29,704 nucleotides of DNA from a virus. Position numbers and translations under genes: made by a program. Where the stretch lies: IMG/VR virus record IMGVR_UViG_3300049020_000030, positions 1-29,704 of that record; one strand, given 5' to 3'. This document shows, in pieces, positions 15,921 through 23,205 of the stretch; position 1 is the stretch's first letter; each line of letters begins with the position of its first letter. The notes under the pieces are model-generated. The model did no database searches. It worked only from the letters and a program-made list of their open reading frames with translations, and had not been told where the DNA came from.

Positions 15921-16391
15921 ATGGCTGATTGGTACAGCAAGGTAACGCAAGATCCAGATGATCTATCTCCACTGGTTGGGGCGGTAGAATACTACGAGGC
16001 TGAACTCCTAGCTGCTAGAAAAGATCTGAATGTTGATGGCAGGAAAATTGAAGAGATTCAAAAACGCCTGCCTGGGTGGGCCGAATTTAGGTTTAATCAA
16101 CTACAAGAGCTTGAAGCAATATTGAAGTATCTCAATCTCAAGCTGGATAAGAAGCGTGGTGAAAAGCATCGTTACTACATGGAAAAATACAATCGGGCGA
16201 TGACAAGTCGTGATGCCGAGAAGTATGCTGAAGGTGATGACGATGTTTTGGAGATTGCACTGCTGATCAATCAAATCGCTCTGCTGAGAAACAAGTTTCT
16301 TGGTGTGACAAAAGGGATTGAATACTTGCATTTCCAATTGTCATCAGTTGTTCGATTAAGAGTTGCGGGTATAGAAGACGCGAGCTTATAA
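15921..16391 (+). CDS. uvsY: UvsY-like recombination mediator (probable)
   Basis: The 156-residue protein is nearly all helical and charged. From residue 50 it carries LPGWAEFRFNQLQELEAIL, then KHRYYMEKYNRAMTSRDAEKYAEG, then EIALLINQIALLRNKFLG, and ends with LSSVVRLRVAGIEDASL. The size, the charge pattern, the RYxMExYxRAxxSRDxEKY core and the position two genes after uvsX fit the UvsY group, which loads UvsX onto gp32-covered ssDNA. T4 UvsY itself is similar in size (137 residues) but very divergent, so this is a context-supported assignment. The gene ends right at a strong terminator. Confidence 0.6.
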   Translation: MADWYSKVTQDPDDLSPLVGAVEYYEAELLAARKDLNVDGRKIEEIQKRLPGWAEFRFNQLQELEAILKYLNLKLDKKRGEKHRYYMEKYNRAMTSRDAEKYAEGDDDVLEIALLINQIALLRNKFLGVTKGIEYLHFQLSSVVRLRVAGIEDASL

Positions 16392-16392
16392 T

Positions 16393-16420
16393 AAAATGGC
16401 CACAACATGTGGCCATTTTT
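16393..16420 (+). terminator. intrinsic terminator of the uvsX operon
   Basis: AAAATGGCCACA and TGTGGCCATTTT form a perfect 12-bp stem with a 3-base ACA loop and a T after the stem, starting two bases after the uvsY-like stop. Confidence 0.85.
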
Positions 16421-16423
16421 ACG

Positions 16424-16837
16424 ATGAAATATCCCAAAAATTCCAAATTTGATTATCCGGACCATACCAAGATACGGATGTCACCACAATTCAAATATCA
16501 CTACAGTGATTATTCGGGTGATACCTCAAAAACCTGGGAAGTTACCGCAGGTGAACGAGAACTCATTGACTGGCTTGATCAGCATATCTCTCCAGTAGAA
16601 GGGTATTCCTACAAGATTCCAATGTGGGGTAAAAAGGGCTGGTGCATCCGTGAAACCAGAGAGATGGATCACAACCCAGAAGATTACGCATGGGCGAGGA
16701 TTAACTATTATCCTGGTAAGGGGCTCATAGGGTTCTTCCTGTGTATAGATGATGAATTTGACAATGAAGCCGTCCAATTGAAACTGAGTGGAGTTTTGGA
16801 AAGAGCCATAAATCCAAGATTCTTTGGTCCGGATTGA
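16424..16837 (+). CDS. hypothetical protein, 137 aa
   Basis: ATG 16424 begins three bases after the terminator; a GTG inside the hairpin would add five residues and is rejected. The protein has an aromatic-rich N-terminal part (SPQFKYHYSDYSGD) and a strand-rich centre with WGKKGWCIRETREMDHN, followed by YYPGKGLIGFFLCIDDEFD. The layout suggests a small alpha/beta or all-beta soluble domain. There is no Shine-Dalgarno close to the start, so expression probably depends on read-through. No family is recognised. Confidence 0.6.
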   Translation: MKYPKNSKFDYPDHTKIRMSPQFKYHYSDYSGDTSKTWEVTAGERELIDWLDQHISPVEGYSYKIPMWGKKGWCIRETREMDHNPEDYAWARINYYPGKGLIGFFLCIDDEFDNEAVQLKLSGVLERAINPRFFGPD

Positions 16838-16864
16838 TAAAAGGATAACTGGTTCTGTTAGAAT
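16834..16864 (+). promoter_or_regulatory. weak sigma70-type promoter candidate
   Basis: TTGATA and TAGAAT are 19 bases apart, and TG one base before the second hexamer gives an extended -10 (TGTTAGAAT). It lies in the 48-base gap before the HARP-like gene, whose ATG at 16886 has GGAG at a good distance. The long spacer lowers confidence. Confidence 0.3.
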
Positions 16865-16885
16865 GGTCTGATCATTGGAGAGTTT

Positions 16886-17533
16886 ATGGTAGTTGAGGAT
16901 ATCTTGGATGGTTTGAGTCGCCTTGTGGTTGCGGGGAAAATCAAAGGTGCATGGCACATTGACTTCATCAGTAATGTCCAGGGATATGTGGGTGGTGGTG
17001 GATGTCTTAGCACAAACCAGGGAACAACCTTACTGAAGCTCGCCACATCAAACACCAACGCACTCGCGCAGTTGTTCAGTGTTTCGTCCGCGACGATGAA
17101 AAACTGGATTGACAATCCCACCTACCGTCAATCTCCCTATCAGAGCACCAGTGTAAAACGCGAAGTACGGTATCTGGGTGGGGACCAGTTAGCTTTTCGT
17201 TTCAAGGCTGACAAGACAGTCACAGATGATCTCAAGGCTCTCAAAACCAACGAAGACGTGATGAACACCCGTCCGAAATGGAATTCTCATTATCGGGTCT
17301 GGGTCGTCACTGTAACTGCTACTAATCTGGAGAAGATCATGACCTTGATCCAGAAACATTTGTTCGCATTTGATACCACGGCATTGGAATACATTACCAT
17401 CTGCAACAACTCCAAGGCGGCTGACAGCACGTTCTTCTCAATGGAAGAAGAGGGATTGATATATGGCAACATTGCCTGTGGTCCCATCCTGGCGTCTGTT
17501 TTGGAAAAAACTTGTGGAGCTCGACTGGTATGA
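16886..17533 (+). CDS. HARP-like domain protein
   Basis: This 215-residue protein has two parts. Residues 1-75 are helical and include KGAWHIDFISNV and LSTNQGTTLLKLA. Residues 101-162 run QLAFRFKADKTVTDDLKAL ... RPKWNSHYRVWVVTVT ... LEKIMTLI. This is the pattern of the HARP module of SMARCAL1-type annealing helicases: a strand, a helix ending in LK, a W(N/D)xxxRxW core and a second helix. In those proteins HARP precedes an SNF2 ATPase. Here the next ORF, overlapping by ATGA, looks like the first ATPase lobe, but with a broken Walker A. GGAGAG precedes ATG 16886. The HARP match is by eye. Confidence 0.6.
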   Translation: MVVEDILDGLSRLVVAGKIKGAWHIDFISNVQGYVGGGGCLSTNQGTTLLKLATSNTNALAQLFSVSSATMKNWIDNPTYRQSPYQSTSVKREVRYLGGDQLAFRFKADKTVTDDLKALKTNEDVMNTRPKWNSHYRVWVVTVTATNLEKIMTLIQKHLFAFDTTALEYITICNNSKAADSTFFSMEEEGLIYGNIACGPILASVLEKTCGARLV

Positions 17534-18360
17534 ATATTGATGTATGCTTGGATATGACTCCCAGTAACGCTCGAAAACTTCTGCGGATGCGGAAGGTATT
17601 CAAGATGGAGTTGTCGGAAGAAATTGAAAAACTTTCGTTCACCGACCTAATCTCCATGGAACAAATGTATGCGGCCGTACCAGAGTTCTTGTTGAATCAA
17701 TTCGAGCACCAAACATTGCTGAACTACATTCAACATGCGGTTGACTATGATGGTCGATTTGTAAATGTGGGAACCGGTGAAACGAAAAATATATTGGCTG
17801 CGATCGCTTACTCATTCTTCAGTGATAAGAAGATTATGATTCGCGACCGGTATAAGAACATGATCGAGGTGAACAAGTTCTTGAAAGAGAATAACGTCAC
17901 ATCAAAGTTTGTTAGCACTGATCGAGATTTCGATCCTGAATCTATTAGGGTCGCTATGTTACCGGTGCAACAAATTCCCGAGGAGATCATTTCAAGCTCT
18001 AGGAAATGGGTGATGTTCACCAACTCGATTTGTACTGACTTCACGGACAAATCCAGATCATATGTTTACGATGCGACTTCTCCCAGTCAGAATGATTATT
18101 TTCATTCTATCAATAGTGTTGATATAACGATACCACCTCCCATACAGTCATATGTGCCACAAGCCGTGGATAACAAGATCACATCTCTGATTGCCGCGAT
18201 GTCAACCCTGTTCCAGGGTATGAATCTCAGCAAATTGTTTGACGTTCGCAAGCCCGTGGCATCCAGTCGGCAGGGAGTTAGGATCACGAATCCGTACCAC
18301 ATTTCACGTGGCTTTGGTGTTCATTATGGTCTCCATGTAACCCAGGAACCTAATGACTAA
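17530..18360 (+). CDS. degenerate SNF2-type helicase lobe (predicted inactive)
   Basis: From residue 59 the sequence EHQTLLNYIQHAVDYDGRF followed by VNVGTGETKNILAAIAYSFF follows the Q-motif/Walker A region of SNF2/HARP helicases (HQ..GV.F....GGR.L..DEMGLGKT..AI..A). The Walker A Lys is replaced by Glu84 (GTGET instead of GLGKT), and the expected DEAH box is replaced by VYDATS (179-184). The protein stops after 276 residues, so the second lobe with motifs V-VI is missing. It cannot be an active ATPase by this reading. It may serve as a DNA-binding or partner subunit of the HARP-like protein encoded just upstream with an ATGA overlap. ATG 17530 is chosen for that overlap. Confidence 0.6.
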   Translation: MNIDVCLDMTPSNARKLLRMRKVFKMELSEEIEKLSFTDLISMEQMYAAVPEFLLNQFEHQTLLNYIQHAVDYDGRFVNVGTGETKNILAAIAYSFFSDKKIMIRDRYKNMIEVNKFLKENNVTSKFVSTDRDFDPESIRVAMLPVQQIPEEIISSSRKWVMFTNSICTDFTDKSRSYVYDATSPSQNDYFHSINSVDITIPPPIQSYVPQAVDNKITSLIAAMSTLFQGMNLSKLFDVRKPVASSRQGVRITNPYHISRGFGVHYGLHVTQEPND

Positions 18361-18387
18361 ATTAGATTTCTAATCTTCCATACTTGA

Positions 18388-18411
18388 GATAACCGCCAAA
18401 TGGCGGTTATC
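18388..18411 (+). terminator. intrinsic terminator
   Basis: GATAACCGCC and GGCGGTTATC form a perfect 10-bp stem with an AAAT loop 27 bases after the degenerate helicase gene. The U-tract is poor (GTTCATT). Confidence 0.7.
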
Positions 18412-18443
18412 GTTCATTCTGATAATCATATTTTGATATAGAG

Positions 18444-18509
18444 ACCTGATTTCACTAAAATAGAAGATGATGATTGGGATAATCCAATCAATAACTTGTG
18501 AAATCAGGT
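18444..18509 (+). promoter_or_regulatory. inverted repeat covering the uvsW start codon
   Basis: ACCTGATTTCAC (18444-18455) is fully complementary to GTGAAATCAGGT (18498-18509); the right arm contains the first two bases of the GTG start at 18508. Between the arms lies a second small hairpin (GATTGG 18472-18477 / CCAATC 18484-18489). Folding would hide the uvsW start in transcripts that include the left arm. ACTAAAATA between the arms (18454-18462) resembles the late box with one extra A. Confidence 0.5.
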
Positions 18510-19965
18510 GAAGACAACTATAAGAATTATCGACCAAGTGAATTGCAAGTTCCTTGACGTCGACCCACATACTCGTCGAAAGATGGTTGAGGAATTGAAA
18601 TATTTCTTGCCACATGCTCGACACACCCCTGCATTCAAACTTGGTAGATGGGACGGCACCCAAAGTTTCTTCCAAGTTTCTGGAGCCACCTTCGTTAATC
18701 TTTTGGAGCGAGTTCTTCCAATCGTAATCGATGCTGGCTATGATGTTGACATTGATGATCAACGACCACCGTTTGAGTTTGAATTCCCGGAATGTGATGA
18801 GTTCCTGTTGAGTGAAACCTCATGGCCAAAAGGTCACCCAGCTGAAGGTGAACCTATCATGCTCCGTGATTATCAGGTCCAAGCCATCAACAACTTCTTC
18901 CAGAATAAGCACAGCATGCAACAGATCAGCACTGGTGCGGGCAAGACTATTATCTGCGGTGCACTAAGCAAGCTGTGTGAACAATACGGTAGAACACTGA
19001 TTATCGTCCCTAGCAAGAGCTTGGTGACACAAACTGAAGAAGACTATCGCAACCTTGGTCTCGATGTTGGCGTCTATTACGGTGACCGAAAGGAAATTGG
19101 ACACCTGCACACTATTTCAACTTGGCAATCCCTGAGTTCATTGTGTAAGAAATCAGGCTTTGATGAAGACTTCACGATAGCTGATATGATCGAGGGCGTG
19201 GTTACCGTAGTAGTTGATGAAGCCCACTCAGCAAAGGGTAATGATCTTCAGACAATGTTGGCTGGTCCGCTCGCCAACATTCCAATCCGTTGGGGTCTGA
19301 CCGGTACTATCCCCAAGGATGAGGTTGATCAAATCAGATTGTTGTCATGCTTGGGCCCAGTAGTTGGTAACATCACTGCCAAGGAACTCCAGGACAAGGG
19401 CGTATTGAGTCAATGTCATGTAAACATTCTGCAACTCGATGACGAGCATGTGGAGTTCAAGAGTTACGCGGATGAGAAGAACTATTTGACATCAGATACG
19501 GCTAGACTTACCTGGATCGCCAACAAAGCTAGAGAATTGGCACTTGAAGGCAACACTCTGATATTGATCGATCGAATTGAAACAGGAACCACGTTACATG
19601 AGCTGTTGCCTGATTCTGTATTCATCAATGGATCGGTGAAGAATGCAACCAGAAAAGAAGAGTATGATTCCATTCAAGAAGCTGACAACAAGATCCTAGT
19701 TGCCACCTATGGTGTTGCCGCTGTGGGTATCAACATTCCACGTATTTTCAACTTGATCTTGATTGAACCTGGGAAATCCTTTGTTCGAGTGATTCAAAGT
19801 ATTGGACGTGGCATCAGAAAAGCCAAAGACAAGGACTTCGTTGATATCTGGGATGTGACCAGTACGCTGAAGTTTTCAGCAAAGCATTTGAAAGCCAGAA
19901 AGGTTTTCTACAAGGATGCTTCATATCCGTACACGACGGAAAAAATCGATTACCGTAAAAAATAA
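18508..19965 (+). CDS. uvsW: UvsW-like recombination helicase, SF2
   Basis: The 485-residue protein matches T4 UvsW in length and order. An N-terminal DNA-contact domain with PAFKLGRWDG (41-50) is followed by the Q-region LRDYQVQAI (119-127), Walker A STGAGKT (141-147), DEAH (237-240), motif III LTGTI (264-268) and a C-terminal lobe ending in VIQSIGRGIRKAKDKDF (motif VI). UvsW unwinds branched DNA and R-loops and helps switch T4 from origin to recombination-dependent replication. The start is GTG 18508, without a clear Shine-Dalgarno and inside an inverted repeat, which suggests translational control. Confidence 0.93.
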   Translation: MKTTIRIIDQVNCKFLDVDPHTRRKMVEELKYFLPHARHTPAFKLGRWDGTQSFFQVSGATFVNLLERVLPIVIDAGYDVDIDDQRPPFEFEFPECDEFLLSETSWPKGHPAEGEPIMLRDYQVQAINNFFQNKHSMQQISTGAGKTIICGALSKLCEQYGRTLIIVPSKSLVTQTEEDYRNLGLDVGVYYGDRKEIGHLHTISTWQSLSSLCKKSGFDEDFTIADMIEGVVTVVVDEAHSAKGNDLQTMLAGPLANIPIRWGLTGTIPKDEVDQIRLLSCLGPVVGNITAKELQDKGVLSQCHVNILQLDDEHVEFKSYADEKNYLTSDTARLTWIANKARELALEGNTLILIDRIETGTTLHELLPDSVFINGSVKNATRKEEYDSIQEADNKILVATYGVAAVGINIPRIFNLILIEPGKSFVRVIQSIGRGIRKAKDKDFVDIWDVTSTLKFSAKHLKARKVFYKDASYPYTTEKIDYRKK

Positions 19966-19977
19966 CCAGAGAACAAC

Positions 19978-20478
19978 ATGCGAATCCTAACACCAGAAAA
20001 CAAACCATTTGATATGGTTAATATCCCGAATGAAATTGATGACGTCCGTTACGGAGTCCTGGACTACAGCGACCCCAATGATGTTGATTACTACTTCATG
20101 CCATTGATCTTTTTGGACAACTTTCCACGACCAGCGGCTGATGTGCAATTGGGACCATATAGAATCCAAATGCCCCTTGATTGGAGTATCGTCATCGTTG
20201 ACAAGCATAGTGGCGCTGTTGAAGTTTTGGAACTCAAGAACATCAACGACCGTGAGTTTGATGCTTGGGGCTTCAATCCAATCAATGGTTATATGCCATC
20301 ATTCCTACCAATCAACATCTTGAACATTTACCCTGATGTGAATTGGTATTTTCCAAAGCTCAAATATGGTCACCTGTTGGCAATACCATTGGATGACGGC
20401 CCCTCACCAGTATGCGTTTACATTGTCAAAGATATAAACAAGCTGCCCGAATGTTTGGACATTACAAAATTGATGTAA
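19978..20478 (+). CDS. conserved phage protein, 166 aa, unknown function
   Basis: The protein has a strand-rich core with YYFMPLIFLDNF, LGPYRIQMPLDWSIVI, a central LNDRxF-like segment (INDREFDAWGF), and YFPKLKYGHLLAIPLDDGP. To my recollection similar proteins sit near uvsW in other environmental T4-like phages, always unannotated. No catalytic motif is visible. GAGAACAAC precedes ATG 19978, 12 bases after uvsW, so it is in the uvsW operon. The NADAR gene starts one base after its stop. Confidence 0.7.
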   Translation: MRILTPENKPFDMVNIPNEIDDVRYGVLDYSDPNDVDYYFMPLIFLDNFPRPAADVQLGPYRIQMPLDWSIVIVDKHSGAVEVLELKNINDREFDAWGFNPINGYMPSFLPINILNIYPDVNWYFPKLKYGHLLAIPLDDGPSPVCVYIVKDINKLPECLDITKLM

Positions 20479-20479
20479 T

Positions 20480-20962
20480 ATGAAAAGAGAAGACTTTCTA
20501 GTTGACGGCGTGGTTCAACCAATTGTCACCCAGGACTCAATCCTGGGTCTCTATGGCCCATACCGATGTTTGTCAAATTTCCACAAATTCCCATTCACAT
20601 ATCAGGGGCGGGTGTATCAAACATCTGAAGCTGCTTACATGTCTGCGAAAACCCTAGATCCGGTCGAGAAAGATTATTTCGCAACGTTGTACGAGGGTAA
20701 GGAAGCCAAGGCTTATGGCTATCAGATCAAGCTCAGGGATGAATGGGATGATCGACATAGAATTCACGCAATGTATCGAGTTCTCTTTGCCAAATTCACC
20801 CAGGATATTGATTCATTGAATGTACTCTTGTCTACTGGTGACAAGTACATTGAAGAGTCCAATTGGTGGGGTGACGTTTATTGGGGAAGATGTAATGGCA
20901 TCGGAACCAACCATCTGGGAAGTATTTTGATGACCATTAGGGATTTTGTGTCATCAAAATAA
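20480..20962 (+). CDS. NADAR (YbiA/RibX-like) domain protein
   Basis: The 160-residue protein is a single NADAR domain of usual length. YGPYRCLSNFHKFPF (25-39) is the family opening (Y/FG...LSNF...PF), YQTSEAAYMSAK (46-57) holds the active-site Glu50, and ESNWWGDVYWG (126-136), GIGTNHLGSILMTIR (140-154) complete the pocket. Family members act on ADP-ribose or N-glycosidic bonds. Some NADAR proteins remove ADP-ribose from guanine in DNA and act as antitoxins to DarT-type enzymes. In a phage this makes counter-defence or nucleotide/NAD metabolism the likely roles. It is the last gene of the uvsW operon before a terminator. Confidence 0.88.
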   Translation: MKREDFLVDGVVQPIVTQDSILGLYGPYRCLSNFHKFPFTYQGRVYQTSEAAYMSAKTLDPVEKDYFATLYEGKEAKAYGYQIKLRDEWDDRHRIHAMYRVLFAKFTQDIDSLNVLLSTGDKYIEESNWWGDVYWGRCNGIGTNHLGSILMTIRDFVSSK

Positions 20963-20966
20963 GGAA

Positions 20967-20994
20967 AACCCCCTAGAGATCACCCTAGGGGGTT
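20967..20994 (+). terminator. intrinsic terminator of the uvsW operon
   Basis: AACCCCCTAG and CTAGGGGGTT form a perfect GC-rich 10-bp stem with an 8-base loop, four bases after the NADAR stop. A weaker hairpin (AGAAGC / GCTTCT, 21037-21056) follows in the 150-base gap to 21113, where no gene or clear promoter is seen. Confidence 0.75.
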
Positions 20995-21112
20995 CACCGA
21001 TTCCTGTGTTTTGAGGGAGACTCAGGTTTCAAATTTAGAAGCATTTTGCAGCTTCTCACAAAAATATTTATCATGACTCCTCGGATATGTGATAACAACG
21101 ACTAAAAACAAC

Positions 21113-21745
21113 ATGGACCTTTTCGACCTAATTGCCGACCTACCCTCAATCTCTGAGCAGAAAGAGATTGATAAACTGTTGGCCAAAAACCCTGATCTGA
21201 TCTATGACGATGTGCCATTACCAGATGACAAGAAAGTGGATATCTTCAATCTGTTGCAGAACGTTGATTACCGAAATCTGAGTTTTTACAATAGACTCAC
21301 CGAGAACGAACAGAAGACTTTTCCCCTTTATGTGGCCATGCGGTGGCTAAGTGGGGTATCCGATTCGTCAGTACACCGTGACAACACTTTGTTCTATGTA
21401 AATAACGTTCTGAACGTTGACTTCGATGTGTTGTCCAAACACCCAGAGTTCATGTGGAAGTTGATGGCCGCCGGTGGTTGTGGTACCAAGCTCAGATACA
21501 ATTGGATTCCATCAGCGAAGAAATCCAAAACCAGTAACAAGGTAGACGAATTCATGCTTCGTTGGTATCCGAGTGCAAATGATCTAGAGCTCAAAATACT
21601 AACCGGAAAAATGACACGTGATGAATTCGAACAATTTGCAAAATCAGCAGAATCAGATGACAGAAAAATCAAAGAACTCCTCGAAGACTTCGACATCCAG
21701 CGCGGCGTCAAGCCGAAAAAAGCCACTAAAAAGCGAAAAGATTGA
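21113..21745 (+). CDS. possible sliding-clamp loader small subunit (gp62-like)
   Basis: This 210-residue protein starts MDLFDLIADLP at ATG 21113; a longer in-frame version from 21089 is less likely. It has a helical core: DIFNLLQNVDYRNLSFY, PLYVAMRWLSGVSD, YVNNVLNVDFDVLSKHPEFMWKLM, then a basic stretch RYNWIPSAKKSK and a final Lys-rich tail. The pattern of a helix-rich 200-residue protein with FPxxxAMRxxS resembles T4 gp62 and proteins labelled clamp-loader small subunit in related phages, but similarity is weak. Neighbouring replication genes support it. The 3' end overlaps the next frame. Confidence 0.55.
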   Translation: MDLFDLIADLPSISEQKEIDKLLAKNPDLIYDDVPLPDDKKVDIFNLLQNVDYRNLSFYNRLTENEQKTFPLYVAMRWLSGVSDSSVHRDNTLFYVNNVLNVDFDVLSKHPEFMWKLMAAGGCGTKLRYNWIPSAKKSKTSNKVDEFMLRWYPSANDLELKILTGKMTRDEFEQFAKSAESDDRKIKELLEDFDIQRGVKPKKATKKRKD

Positions 21746-22415
21746 ACACGTCTGCGAGTTTTGCAAAAGAGCATTTGTTCGTGAAAGCACGTTGATTGTT
21801 CATGTCTGCGAGAAGAAGCGTAGATGGATGGTCAGAGATGAAAAGTACACCAAGATGGGCTTCTTCGTGTACAAGAAGTTCTACGATATCACGTATCGGG
21901 GAATGAAGCCCAGGACCTACGAGGATTTCATCGATAGCAACTATTTCACGAGCTTCAGTAAGTTTGGCAGATACTTGATTGATATTCAAGCTATCAAGCC
22001 AGAAGCGTTCGTGGACTTTTTGTTGAAGGCACAAGTGCCGCTGAAAAACTGGCAGTTGCCGTTTGTCTATGAACAATTCATCCGTGAACTCAACAAGCGT
22101 GAGACTGCTACCAGTGCAGTTGAGCGCAACATCCTATTGATGCAACAGTGGGAGATTGAGAATGGTAAGCCCTGGTATGACTTTTTCCGTGAAGTTAGCC
22201 CGCATCTTGCCACACATTGGATTCAAAGTGGTCGATTGAGCCCATGGGTTCTCTACACGGCAACCACATCTCAATATCTGTTTGAACGTTTCACTGACGA
22301 ACAATTGGCGATCATCGAGAAGCATGTTGATCCGAGATTCTGGCAGAGAAAGTTTGACGAGAGCCCAGAAGAGGTTGCGTTTGTGAAAGAACTATTGGCA
22401 GAGGCAGGAGTATGA
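21657..22415 (+). CDS. zinc-finger phage protein, about 224-252 aa
   Basis: From ATG 21657 the product has 252 residues. The first 30 are a Ser/Lys-rich sequence read out of frame across the previous gene, followed by CEFCKRAFVRESTLIVHVC, a C-x2-C-x12-H-x-C zinc site (Cys33, Cys36, His49, Cys51), then EKKRRW. The rest is helical with KTYEDF-like and FFREVSP motifs typical of a conserved phage family of unknown role. Relatives usually begin only a few residues before the first Cys, so an ATT start at 21741, overlapping the upstream TGA as ATTGA, is a real alternative. No Shine-Dalgarno marks 21657. It overlaps the next gene by ATGA. Confidence 0.7.
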   Translation: MTEKSKNSSKTSTSSAASSRKKPLKSEKIEHVCEFCKRAFVRESTLIVHVCEKKRRWMVRDEKYTKMGFFVYKKFYDITYRGMKPRTYEDFIDSNYFTSFSKFGRYLIDIQAIKPEAFVDFLLKAQVPLKNWQLPFVYEQFIRELNKRETATSAVERNILLMQQWEIENGKPWYDFFREVSPHLATHWIQSGRLSPWVLYTATTSQYLFERFTDEQLAIIEKHVDPRFWQRKFDESPEEVAFVKELLAEAGV

Positions 22416-22732
22416 AAGACGTAATCGAGAGCCTTTACGGGCAGAAAGAAGGGGAACCACAAGCATCCAAGGTGCTTAGGGAAGCCACGAACGAGTTTGA
22501 AATCAAGACGCAATCCAAGAACTTCACAAAGATCAAAGCGGGTTCCAAGGACGTGGTTGTTCCCACCGCAACGTATGTGAAGGATTTGGAAGATCAGATC
22601 ACTAAATTGAACAAGGATGTGAAATCCCTGTCCTCTGATTATTCCAAAGCTGTTCGAGCCATCAATGCCTTGTCTCAAACGGTGGAGACTCTCAAGAAGA
22701 ACATGAAGAATAAAATGGACCGATTTGATTGA
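22412..22732 (+). CDS. coiled-coil protein, 106 aa
   Basis: The start overlaps the upstream stop as ATGA. Residues 1-50 are polar and Lys-rich; residues 52-103 form one long heptad pattern (YVKDLEDQITKLNKDVKSL, then ALSQTVETLKKNMKNKM), predicting a dimeric or trimeric coiled coil. Its position between a zinc-finger protein and an unknown protein in a replication-linked operon suggests a small assembly or adaptor protein, but nothing more can be said from the sequence. Confidence 0.65.
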   Translation: MKDVIESLYGQKEGEPQASKVLREATNEFEIKTQSKNFTKIKAGSKDVVVPTATYVKDLEDQITKLNKDVKSLSSDYSKAVRAINALSQTVETLKKNMKNKMDRFD

Positions 22733-22740
22733 GGTGACTA

Positions 22741-23205
22741 ATGGCCACAAACGTAATTTTCGATGACTATGTGTTGAGAACTAGAACGGCGATTTTGTTG
22801 GGTGACAATTCCCTACAAGAAGTCATCGACCGTTGGGAGAGCGTTGATCCGCTTTTGGTGGCCCTTGATAATGTGGAATTGTTCAAAGGACGATCACAAT
22901 GGTCCAAGTTGGATCCACATCACTGGCGTTTATTGATCACTAACACATTGAACAAACGTGACACAGTTTTGAAGCCAGAAGACCGTTACAACGATGAGAA
23001 ACCAATTGTTGCTTCATTGTTATTCCTAGTCATGGGTTTGGTTCATTGTATTCAACTTCGATCCACAGGTGCGGTTGACACCCTGAGAATAGTGCGAATT
23101 TCAGAGATTGATATTACTCTGGAGTTTACGGTGCTGATGATGAGTCAGCCCAAGAAGAAATTGCCACCCACCGGTGGTTTGCAAGTTGTTGTGGATAATA
23201 CATGA
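22741..23205 (+). CDS. hypothetical protein, 154 aa, partner of mini-DnaE
   Basis: GAGGTGACTA gives a strong ribosome-binding site for ATG 22741. The protein is helical in its first half (DNSLQEVIDRWESVDPLLVALDNVELF) and has strands towards the end (IDITLEFTVLMMSQ), with a hydrophobic segment ASLLFLVMGLVHCIQL around residue 91-106 that is more likely a buried helix than a membrane span. Its stop overlaps the start of the DnaE-like gene as ATGA, so the two are probably made together and may interact. No family is recognised. Confidence 0.6.
   Translation: MATNVIFDDYVLRTRTAILLGDNSLQEVIDRWESVDPLLVALDNVELFKGRSQWSKLDPHHWRLLITNTLNKRDTVLKPEDRYNDEKPIVASLLFLVMGLVHCIQLRSTGAVDTLRIVRISEIDITLEFTVLMMSQPKKKLPPTGGLQVVVDNT

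Noticed and set aside
21066-21072. TATTTAT (a late-promoter box on the minus strand)
   Set aside because: No leftward gene follows; it would only give antisense RNA over the NADAR gene, so it is probably chance.
21396-21403. GTAAATAA inside the clamp-loader-like gene
   Set aside because: It lies in coding sequence and is not followed by a start codon at the spacing seen for the other boxes.
21716-21722. AAAAAAG slippery heptamer at the end of the clamp-loader-like gene
   Set aside because: The zero frame is not in the X XXY YYZ phase, and a -1 shift would not reach the frame of the zinc-finger gene.
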